Part shown: piece by piece, positions 57,078 through 64,000 of the stretch
Layout of the letters: every line of letters starts with the position of its first letter
Position numbering within the stretch: position 1 is the stretch's first letter
Source: Melaminivora suipulveris
GTDB lineage: Bacteria > Pseudomonadota > Gammaproteobacteria > Burkholderiales > Burkholderiaceae_C
Length of the DNA: 64,000 nt
Reading direction: 5' to 3'
NCBI RefSeq assembly: GCF_003008575.1
Contig: NZ_CP027667.1
Coordinates: 2,442,001 to 2,506,000 of the forward strand
Notes under the pieces: generated by a model
What the model was told of the DNA's origin: nothing
The model's database searches: none
What the model saw: only the letters and a program-made list of their open reading frames with translations
Program-made: the position numbers and the translations under genes

Positions 57078-58582
57078 GCGAACCACTGGTGCTCGCCACA
57101 CTGCAGGACGCCACCGCCTGGCTGCGCGCGCGCGTGTCCGGCACGCTGCGCACCGACAGCCGCCAGGTCGAGCCGGGCGACGCCTTCATCGCCTGGCCGG
57201 GTGCCGTCACCGACGGTCGCGCGCACGTGGCGCAGGCGCTCGCGCGCGGCGCCAGCGCCTGCCTGGTGGAAGGCGAGGGCGTGCAGGCGTTTGCCTTCGA
57301 TGATGCGCGCATCGCTGCATTGCATGGCCTGAAGGCCGCCACGGGGCAAATCGCCGCCGAGTGGTTCGGCCATCCCAGCGGGCGCCTGGATGTGCTCGCC
57401 GTCACCGGCACCAACGGCAAGACCAGCAGCGCCTGGTGGCTCGCCGAGGCGCTTAACGTGTTATCGAAAAAGGAGCTGTCTGCGTTGGATTCATGCGGAC
57501 TGATCGGCACTTTGGGCATTGGAGTGCCGCCTGCATTGACGGCCACCGGCCTGACCACGCCAGACCCGGTGCAATTGCAGCGCGCTTTTGCGCAGTTCGT
57601 GCAAGGCGGCCTGGCTGCCTGCGCCATCGAGGCTTCCTCCATCGGCCTGGCCGAGCAACGCCTGGCCGGCACGCGCATCCGCGTCGCGCTGTTCACCAAT
57701 TTCACGCAGGACCATCTGGACTACCACCCCAGCATGGCCGCCTACTGGCAGGCCAAGAGCGCGCTGTTCGACTGGCCCGGCCTGCAGGCCGCCGTGGTCA
57801 ATATCGACGACGCGCGCGGCGCCGAACTGCACGCCAGCCTGCAGGGGCGCGCGCTGGACCTGTGGAGTGTGTCCCTCCAGTCGCCCGCACGCTTGCAGGC
57901 CAAGAACATCGCCGCCACCGATACCGGCCTGGCCTTCACCGTGGCCGAGGGCGTGCACACCGTCTCCTTGCAGACGCGGCTGGTGGGGCTGTTCAACGTC
58001 TCCAATCTGCTGGGCGTGATCGCCGGGCTGCGCGCCTTGGGCGTGCCTCTGGAAGATGCCGTGCATGCCTGCACGCAGCTCGATCCGGTGCCTGGGCGCA
58101 TGCAGCAACTGGGCGGCGCCGGCCAGCCGCTGGTGGCCGTTGACTACGCGCACACGCCTGACGCGCTGGCGCAGGCACTGGCGGCGCTCGCGCCCATGGC
58201 CGCGCAGCGCGGCGGGCAGCTGGTGTGCGTGTTCGGCTGCGGCGGCAACCGCGATGCGGGCAAGCGCCCGCTGATGGGCGCCGTGGCGCAACAAGGCGCG
58301 GGCCGCGTCATCGTGACCAGCGACAACCCGCGCGGCGAGGAGCCCGCGGCCATCATCCACCAGATCCTGTTGGGCACCATCGCCAGCACTCAGGTCAGCG
58401 CCGAGCCCGACCGCGCCTTTGCCATCGCCCAGGCGATCGCGCAGGCCGATGCGCGCGACGTGGTCCTGATCGCCGGCAAGGGGCACGAGGACTACCAGGA
58501 GACGGCAGGCGTGCGCCGGCCGTTTTCCGACCTGGAGCACGCGCGCGCCGCCCTGGCGCGGCGCGTCGTTGCCGCCGCATGA
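57074..58582 (+). CDS. murE: UDP-MurNAc-L-Ala-D-Glu:meso-DAP ligase MurE
   Basis: A 502-residue Mur ligase that adds meso-diaminopimelate. ATP loop GTNGKTS (about 112-118), FTNFTQDHLDYH, the DAP-specific motif DNPR (Asp417-Arg420) in VTSDNPRGEEP, and GKGHEDYQE near the end. Start is GTG within the ftsI stop. The segment around residues 128-145 (VLSKKELSALDSCG) is AT-richer and may carry a repeat remnant, but the frame is intact. Confidence 0.96.
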   Translation: MSEPLVLATLQDATAWLRARVSGTLRTDSRQVEPGDAFIAWPGAVTDGRAHVAQALARGASACLVEGEGVQAFAFDDARIAALHGLKAATGQIAAEWFGHPSGRLDVLAVTGTNGKTSSAWWLAEALNVLSKKELSALDSCGLIGTLGIGVPPALTATGLTTPDPVQLQRAFAQFVQGGLAACAIEASSIGLAEQRLAGTRIRVALFTNFTQDHLDYHPSMAAYWQAKSALFDWPGLQAAVVNIDDARGAELHASLQGRALDLWSVSLQSPARLQAKNIAATDTGLAFTVAEGVHTVSLQTRLVGLFNVSNLLGVIAGLRALGVPLEDAVHACTQLDPVPGRMQQLGGAGQPLVAVDYAHTPDALAQALAALAPMAAQRGGQLVCVFGCGGNRDAGKRPLMGAVAQQGAGRVIVTSDNPRGEEPAAIIHQILLGTIASTQVSAEPDRAFAIAQAIAQADARDVVLIAGKGHEDYQETAGVRRPFSDLEHARAALARRVVAAA

Positions 58583-60015
58583 ACCGACAAGAACAAGAAG
58601 AAGCCAGCCGCATGAATCCCGCTCCCGCTCCGCAGATGACCCTGGCCCAGGCGCACGCGCTCGTCCAGGCGCGCCTGCCCGGCGCACGCCTGGTGGGGGA
58701 CCGCGCCACGCCGATCGCGCGCGTGCACACCGACACGCGCACCCTGGCCACGGGCGACCTGTTCGTCGCGCTGGCCGGCGAGCGTTTTGACGCGCACGAT
58801 TTTTTGCCGCAGGCGCGGGCGGGCGGTGCCGTAGCCGCGCTCGCCGCACGCGGCCTGGAGGAAGCGGGGCTGCCGGGTATCGAGGCGCCGGACACGCTGG
58901 CCGCCCTGGGCGCGCTGGCCGCGGGCTGGCGCGCGCAGTTCGAGCTGCCGCTGATCGCCGTGACCGGCAGCAACGGCAAGACCACCGTGACGCAGATGAT
59001 CGCCGCCGTGCTGCGCGCCTGGCTGGGCGACGCCGCGCTGGCCACGCGCGGCAACTTCAACAACGAGATCGGCGTGCCGCTGACGCTGCTGCGCCTGCGT
59101 GATACGCATCGCGCGGCCGTGGTCGAGCTGGGCATGAACCATCCCGGCGAAATCGCCCGCCTGGCCGCGCTGGCGCAGCCCACGGTGGCGCTGGTCAACA
59201 ACGCGCAGCGCGAGCATCTGGAGTCCATGCACACGGTGCAGGCCGTGGCGCGCGAGAATGGCAGTGTGCTGGCCGCGCTGCCGGCCGGCGGCACGGCGGT
59301 CTTCCCGGCAGGCGACACGTTCACGCCGCTGTGGCGAGAACTGGCGGGCACACGGCGCTGTTTCTCTTTCGGCGCAGGTGGTGAAGTGAACGCGCCAAGC
59401 GCTCGGTGGCAAGGCGGCATCTGGCAGGTGCGCATCGCCACGCCCGCAGGCGAACTGGACACGCAGCTACACATCGCCGGCCGGCACAACGTCGTCAACG
59501 CCCTGGCAGCCACCGCCTGTGCCCTGGCCGCCGGCGCGCCGCTGGCTGCCATCGCCCGCGGCCTGCAGGACTTCCGCCCGGTCACGGGCCGCTCGCGCGC
59601 CTTCGCCGTGCAGCAGAACGGGCGCGCGATCACCGTGGTGGACGACAGCTACAACGCCAACCCCGATTCGGTGCGCGCGGCCATTGACGTGCTGGCCGAG
59701 CTGCCCGCCCCGCGCCTGCTGGTGCTGGGCGACATGGGCGAGGTGGGCGAGCAGGGCGCGCAGTTCCACGCCGAGGCTGGCGCACATGCCCGCGACGCGG
59801 GCATCGAGCAGGTCTATGCGCTGGGCGATCTGAGTGCACACGCGGCGCGCGCATGCGGCGCGCGCGCACGGCATTTCGACGACATGGCAGCGCTCACGGC
59901 AGCGGTGCGCAAGGCGCTGCCAGGCGTGGGCAGCGTGCTGGTGAAAGGTTCGCGGTTCATGAAGATGGAGCAGGTGGTGCAGGCGGTCCAGGAGGAGGGA
60001 GCTGCATGCTCCTGA
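58579..60015 (+). CDS. murF: UDP-MurNAc-tripeptide:D-Ala-D-Ala ligase MurF
   Basis: A 478-residue Mur ligase that adds D-Ala-D-Ala. ATP loop GSNGKTT (about 130-136), [24 protein letters not shown], and [17 protein letters not shown] in the C-terminal half. The ATG overlaps the murE stop; a second in-frame ATG at 58612 (MNPAPAPQ) is an alternative. Its last 10 bases overlap mraY. Confidence 0.96.
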   Translation: MNRQEQEEASRMNPAPAPQMTLAQAHALVQARLPGARLVGDRATPIARVHTDTRTLATGDLFVALAGERFDAHDFLPQARAGGAVAALAARGLEEAGLPGIEAPDTLAALGALAAGWRAQFELPLIAVTGSNGKTTVTQMIAAVLRAWLGDAALATRGNFNNEIGVPLTLLRLRDTHRAAVVELGMNHPGEIARLAALAQPTVALVNNAQREHLESMHTVQAVARENGSVLAALPAGGTAVFPAGDTFTPLWRELAGTRRCFSFGAGGEVNAPSARWQGGIWQVRIATPAGELDTQLHIAGRHNVVNALAATACALAAGAPLAAIARGLQDFRPVTGRSRAFAVQQNGRAITVVDDSYNANPDSVRAAIDVLAELPAPRLLVLGDMGEVGEQGAQFHAEAGAHARDAGIEQVYALGDLSAHAARACGARARHFDDMAALTAAVRKALPGVGSVLVKGSRFMKMEQVVQAVQEEGAACS

Positions 60016-61184
60016 TGCTCACCCAATGGCTGCAGGGCCTGTCGCCCGAGCTGAGTTTCCTGCGCGTGTTCCAGTACCTCACGCTGCGCGCGGTGATGGC
60101 GGCCATGACGGCGCTCCTGATCGGCCTGGTGGCCGGCCCGCGCGTGATCCGCATGCTGGCGGCCCTGAAAATCGGCCAGCCCGTGCGCGGCTACGCCATG
60201 CAGAGCCACCTGGCCAAGAACGGCACTCCGACCATGGGCGGGGTGCTGATCCTGGGCGCCATTGCGATTTCCACGCTGCTGTGGTTCGACCTGTCCAACC
60301 GCTTCGTCTGGATCGTGCTGGCCGTCACCCTGGGCTTCGGCGCCATCGGCTGGGTGGACGACTGGCGCAAGGTGGTGCGCAAGGACCCGGAAGGCATGCG
60401 CTCGCGCGAGAAATACCTCTGGCAGTCGGTCATCGGCCTGCTGGCGGCGCTGTACCTGGTGTTCTCCATTTCCGAGAACTCCAACGCCCGCGTGTTCGAG
60501 CTGTTCGTGACCTGGGTGCAGTCGGGCTTTTCGCTGGACCTGCCGCCCAAGGCCGGCCTGCTGGTGCCGTTTTTCAAGGAGGTCACCTACCCGCTGGGCG
60601 TGCTGGGCTTCGTCATCCTGACCTACCTGGTCATCGTGGGTTCCAGCAACGCCGTGAACCTGACCGACGGCCTGGACGGGCTGGCCATCATGCCGGTCAT
60701 CATGGTCGGCTCGGCGCTGGGCATCTTTGCCTATGTGACGGGCAGCGCCAGCTACTCCAAATACCTGCTGTTCCCGCACATCCCCGGCTCGGGCGAGCTC
60801 CTGATCTTCTGCGCCGCCATGGCCGGGGCGGGCCTGGCCTTTTTGTGGTTCAACACGCATCCGGCGCAGGTCTTCATGGGCGACGTGGGCGCGCTCGCTT
60901 TGGGCGCCGCCCTGGGGACGATCGCCGTCATCGTGCGCCAGGAGATCGTGCTGGCGGTGATGGGCGGCATCTTCGTCGTCGAGGCCATCTCCGTCATGGC
61001 CCAGGTCACCTGGTTCAAGTACACCAAGCGCCGCTACGGCGAGGGCCGGCGCCTTTTGAAGATGGCGCCGCTGCACCACCACTTCGAGAAGAACGGCTGG
61101 AAGGAGACGCAGGTCGTTGTGCGCTTCTGGATCATCACCATGCTGCTGTGCCTGATTGGCCTGTCCACGCTGAAGCTGCGATGA
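60006..61184 (+). CDS. mraY: Phospho-MurNAc-pentapeptide transferase MraY
   Basis: A 392-residue polytopic membrane enzyme that makes lipid I. Landmarks: [23 protein letters not shown] (catalytic Asp pair), [27 protein letters not shown] and [14 protein letters not shown]. About ten membrane helices. Start ATG inside the end of murF; stop overlaps the murD start by 4 bases. Confidence 0.97.
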   Translation: MLLMLTQWLQGLSPELSFLRVFQYLTLRAVMAAMTALLIGLVAGPRVIRMLAALKIGQPVRGYAMQSHLAKNGTPTMGGVLILGAIAISTLLWFDLSNRFVWIVLAVTLGFGAIGWVDDWRKVVRKDPEGMRSREKYLWQSVIGLLAALYLVFSISENSNARVFELFVTWVQSGFSLDLPPKAGLLVPFFKEVTYPLGVLGFVILTYLVIVGSSNAVNLTDGLDGLAIMPVIMVGSALGIFAYVTGSASYSKYLLFPHIPGSGELLIFCAAMAGAGLAFLWFNTHPAQVFMGDVGALALGAALGTIAVIVRQEIVLAVMGGIFVVEAISVMAQVTWFKYTKRRYGEGRRLLKMAPLHHHFEKNGWKETQVVVRFWIITMLLCLIGLSTLKLR

Positions 61185-62977
61185 ACATGGAGCCGCACGA
61201 TCCCCCCGCAACGGCCGCCGCGCAGGACGCGGCGCCCGCGCCTGTGGCATTGAACGCCGCCGCCGAGGCGGCGCAGTTCGTCGCGCGCATGTTCGCCGAG
61301 GTGCAGGCCGAGGGCGCCGCGCCGGCGCGGGCCGTTGAGGCATTGCCAGCCCCGCTGGATGCCGCCGCGACCGACGAAACCCCGCCCGAGGCCGCCATCG
61401 CACCCGCGCAGGCGCTGGCCGGCGCCATGGCGGGCCAGCGCGTGCTGGTGCTGGGCCTGGGCGCGTCGGGCCTGGCGATGGCGCGCTGGTGCGCGCGTTG
61501 CGGCGCCGAGGTGACGGTGGCCGACACGCGGCAGGCGCCGCCGCAGCTGCAGGCGCTGCGCGAGCAGGTGCCGCAGGCGCGCTTCGCCTCCGGCGCTTTC
61601 GACGCGGCACTGGTGCAGCAGCAGGGGCTGGCCGCAGTGCTGCGCTCACCAGGCCTGACGCCTGCCGACGTTGCTTCCGTTTTTGAAGCGGCAGCGCAAG
61701 GAAACGTGCCGGCTCTGGCCGAAATCGACCTGTTTTCTCAGGCTCTGGAGCGGCTGCGCAGCGCCAGCCGCTATGCGCCGGCGGTGCTGGCCGTGACCGG
61801 CACCAACGGCAAGACCACGGTGACCGCGCTGACCGGCCACCTGCTGGCGCACGCCGGGCTGGACGTGGCCGTGGCCGGCAACATCGGCCCCACCTTGCTG
61901 GACACGCTGGCGGCGCGCATCGACGCCGATGCGCTGCCGCAGGCCTGGGTGCTGGAGCTGTCGAGCTTCCAGCTCGACGGCGCGCAGCGCTTCGAGCCCA
62001 CGGCTGCGACGGTGCTCAACCTGACGCAGGACCACCTGGACTGGCACGGCGACATGCAGGCCTACGGGGCCGCCAAGGCGCGCGTCTTCGGCCAGCAGGG
62101 CCTGATGGTGCTCAACCGCGACGACCCGGCGGTCATGGCCATGCTGCCTGCGCCCGCCGTGCCGCAAAAGGCGCAGCGCGGCTCTAAGGCGCCGCAGCCG
62201 CAGCAGCGCGCGCACATCACGTTCGGCGCCGACATGCCGCGCCGACCCGGAGATTTCGGCATCGAGGTGGCCAACGGCATGGCCTGGCTGGTGCGCGCGC
62301 ACGAGGCCGATGAGACCGAGCGCCGCGGCCGTGGCGCACGCGCCGGTGGCGGTGCCGAAGAGCTGCACATCCAGCGCCTGTTGCCCGAGGGGGCACTGCG
62401 CATCCGCGGCCGGCACAACGCCACCAACGCGCTGGCGGCGCTGGCGCTGGCCCAGGCCGCGGGCTGCGAGCTGGCGCCGCTGCTCTACGGCCTGCGCGAA
62501 TACCGCGGCGAGCCGCACCGCGTCGAGCCGGTGGCCATCGTCCAGGACGTCGAATATTTCGACGACAGCAAGGGCACCAACGTCGGCGCCACCGTGGCGG
62601 CGCTCGCCGGCCTGGGCGCCGAGCGGCGTCTGGTCGTGATCCTGGGCGGCGACGGCAAGGGGCAGGATTTCTCGCCGCTGGCAGCGCCCGTCGCGCGCCA
62701 CGCGCGCGCCGCGGTGCTGATCGGGCGCGATGCGCCGCAGATCCGCGCCGCCCTGGAGCACTGCGGCGTGCCGCTGCTGGATGCCACCACGCTGGCGGAT
62801 GCCGTGCGCCAGTCGGCCGCGCGCGCCCACGCCGGCGACGCCGTGCTGCTGTCGCCGGCGTGCGCCAGCTGGGACATGTTCAACGGCTACGAGCACCGCG
62901 CGCAGGTCTTTTGCGCCGCGGTGCGCGATCTGGCCGACGACGCCGGCCAGCCGTTGGCCGCAGGAGGGCTGCCATGA
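61181..62977 (+). CDS. murD: UDP-MurNAc-L-Ala:D-Glu ligase MurD with long N-terminal extension
   Basis: A 598-residue Mur ligase that adds D-glutamate; E. coli MurD has 438. The core starts at [15 protein letters not shown] (about residue 86), with ATP loop GTNGKTT (about 207-213), [10 protein letters not shown] and [13 protein letters not shown]. The extra length is an Ala/Pro-rich N-terminal stretch of about 85 residues (no membrane helix) and an Ala/Gly/Arg-rich insertion in the central domain (around residues 325-390). The start at 61181 is supported by the ATGA overlap with mraY. Confidence 0.93.
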   Translation: MNMEPHDPPATAAAQDAAPAPVALNAAAEAAQFVARMFAEVQAEGAAPARAVEALPAPLDAAATDETPPEAAIAPAQALAGAMAGQRVLVLGLGASGLAMARWCARCGAEVTVADTRQAPPQLQALREQVPQARFASGAFDAALVQQQGLAAVLRSPGLTPADVASVFEAAAQGNVPALAEIDLFSQALERLRSASRYAPAVLAVTGTNGKTTVTALTGHLLAHAGLDVAVAGNIGPTLLDTLAARIDADALPQAWVLELSSFQLDGAQRFEPTAATVLNLTQDHLDWHGDMQAYGAAKARVFGQQGLMVLNRDDPAVMAMLPAPAVPQKAQRGSKAPQPQQRAHITFGADMPRRPGDFGIEVANGMAWLVRAHEADETERRGRGARAGGGAEELHIQRLLPEGALRIRGRHNATNALAALALAQAAGCELAPLLYGLREYRGEPHRVEPVAIVQDVEYFDDSKGTNVGATVAALAGLGAERRLVVILGGDGKGQDFSPLAAPVARHARAAVLIGRDAPQIRAALEHCGVPLLDATTLADAVRQSAARAHAGDAVLLSPACASWDMFNGYEHRAQVFCAAVRDLADDAGQPLAAGGLP

Positions 62978-64000
62978 GCGCCGGCGTGGCCAACCCCGGA
63001 TGGGTGGCGCGCATGCGCGAGCGCCTGGCGCGACGCGGCGAGCCGGATGCCGTCGACGTGCTGCCGGTGCGCGTGGGTGGCGTCGAGTTCCGGCGCACCG
63101 CGGCCACGCCGGCGCACGTGCTGGGCTTTGACCAGGCACTCCTGTGGGTGGTGGTGCTGCTGCTGGCGTTCAGTGTGGTCATGGTCTATTCGGCGTCCAT
63201 CGCCATGCCGGACAACCCGCGCTTCGGGGCGATCGCGCCCATGCACTTCGTCACGCGCCACGCGGTGGCCATCGGCGTGGGTTTCGTCGCCGCGCTGCTG
63301 GCTTTCCAGGTGTCCATGAACACCTGGGAGCGCATGGCGCCGTGGCTGTTCGTCGCCTCGCTGCTGCTGCTGATCGCCGTGCTGGTGCCGCACGTGGGGC
63401 TGGTGGTCAACGGCGCGCGGCGCTGGATCAGCCTGGGTGTGATGAACTTCCAGCCGTCGGAGTTGGCCAAGTTCGCCGTGCTGATCTACGCGGCCGACTA
63501 CATGGTGCGCAAGATGGAGGTCAAGGAGCGGTTCTTCCGCGCCGTGCTGCCCATGGGCGCTGCCGTGGCCGTGGTCGGCGGCCTGCTGCTGGCCGAGCCG
63601 GACATGGGCGCCTTCATGGTGATTGCCGTGATCGCCATGGGCATCCTGTTCCTGGGCGGCGTGAACGCGCGCATGTTCTTTTTGATCGCGCTGATCCTGG
63701 TGCTGGCCTTCGCCGCCATGGTCTGGCTGTCGCCCTGGCGGCGCGAGCGCATCTTCGCCTACCTGGACCCGTTTTCCGAGGCGCACGCTTTAGGCAAGGG
63801 CTACCAGCTCTCGCACGCGCTGATCGCCATCGGCCGCGGCGAGCTGTTCGGCGTGGGTCTGGGCGCCAGCGTGGAAAAGCTGCACTGGCTGCCCGAGGCG
63901 CACACCGACTTTCTGCTGGCCGTGATCGGCGAGGAGTTCGGCCTGGTGGGCGTGCTGGTGCTGATCCTGGCCTTTTTGTGGCTCACGCGCCGGCTGATGC
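62974..64000 (+). CDS. ftsW: Lipid II polymerase FtsW, N-terminal part (3' end outside window)
   Basis: The first 342 residues of FtsW, a SEDS-family glycosyltransferase that polymerises septal peptidoglycan with FtsI. Start [14 protein letters not shown] overlaps the murD stop. Several membrane helices are visible, with the family landmarks GARRWISLG and [10 protein letters not shown], and then the catalytic region [18 protein letters not shown]. The gene continues past the window edge; nothing in the visible part is broken. Confidence 0.96.
   Translation, partial: MSAGVANPGWVARMRERLARRGEPDAVDVLPVRVGGVEFRRTAATPAHVLGFDQALLWVVVLLLAFSVVMVYSASIAMPDNPRFGAIAPMHFVTRHAVAIGVGFVAALLAFQVSMNTWERMAPWLFVASLLLLIAVLVPHVGLVVNGARRWISLGVMNFQPSELAKFAVLIYAADYMVRKMEVKERFFRAVLPMGAAVAVVGGLLLAEPDMGAFMVIAVIAMGILFLGGVNARMFFLIALILVLAFAAMVWLSPWRRERIFAYLDPFSEAHALGKGYQLSHALIAIGRGELFGVGLGASVEKLHWLPEAHTDFLLAVIGEEFGLVGVLVLILAFLWLTRRLM

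Noticed and set aside
57440..57530. AT-richer segment in murE as another copy of the interspersed repeat
   Set aside because: Only vague similarity; neither the GATAGCT block nor the CGACTGAAGG core is convincing, so it is left as ordinary coding sequence with a note.

Overview
The window is a 64-kb piece of a high-G+C chromosome (about two thirds G+C by eye). It most likely comes from a member of the Comamonadaceae (order Burkholderiales, the Acidovorax / Alicycliphilus / Melaminivora group). Grounds: orphan Bug/TctC-type solute receptors, a double-length UvrA, an Omp32-type porin, a betaproteobacterial-style mraZ-rsmH-ftsL-ftsI-murE-murF-mraY-murD-ftsW cluster, a class A RNase P RNA, and a short interspersed repeat with a core like ACGCCGACTGAAGGCC that I recall from Comamonadaceae genomes. 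There is no prophage, rRNA, tRNA or CRISPR array in the window. Protein functions are read from motifs and family resemblance only; no database search was run.

Layout. 1-5.9 kb: end of an HMG-CoA lyase gene, an overlapping run ybaK-like / DUF1289 / DsbA-like, a LysR regulator divergent from an Old Yellow Enzyme, and an MHS-type transporter. 6.1-7.1 kb: a porin gene broken by one base. 7.3-13.5 kb: a 2063-residue tandem UvrA carrying three in-frame REP-like insertions. 13.7-18.2 kb: pyrC, a NYN-LOTUS gene, a DUF3025 gene, htpX and a MntA-HepT toxin-antitoxin pair. 18.2-34.9 kb: a LysR regulator divergent from a long acyl-CoA degradation cluster (FadB-like multifunctional enzyme, thiolase, two acyl-CoA dehydrogenases, enoyl-CoA hydratase, CoA-transferase, two Bug receptors, a frameshifted nitronate monooxygenase-like gene, etfBA, acyl-CoA ligase, a third Bug receptor). 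Its gene content resembles the pim cluster for dicarboxylic acids.

34.9-39.1 kb: ybhN, clsB and ybhP (membrane lipid genes) and cysK, all on the minus strand. 39.16-39.43 kb: a 268-bp MITE-like element with perfect 31-bp terminal inverted repeats, directly upstream of rnpB. 39.9-44.4 kb: a pseudouridine-synthase-like gene without its catalytic Asp, a Nudix/metallo-beta-lactamase fusion, DUF484 and xerC. 44.4-47.2 kb: a WYL-domain regulator divergent from a metallophosphatase and two unrecognised genes, sharing a long inverted repeat. This is the best candidate here for an undescribed system. 47.3-53.4 kb: a small conserved-looking gene, a CobW GTPase, dksA, a STAS-domain protein and hslVU. 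53.7-64 kb: the dcw cell wall and division cluster, cut by the window end inside ftsW.

How they fit together. The acyl-CoA cluster holds almost every step of one beta-oxidation route: ligase, dehydrogenases with their electron carrier ETF, hydratase, hydroxyacyl-CoA dehydrogenase and thiolase. Three periplasmic binding proteins and a CoA-transferase accompany them, and a LysR gene sits at the head. The dcw genes are packed with 4-bp start/stop overlaps behind a terminator and a row of MraZ-type repeats. Two genes (porin and nitronate monooxygenase-like) are interrupted by single-base indels. Either they are recent pseudogenes or the assembly has indel errors.
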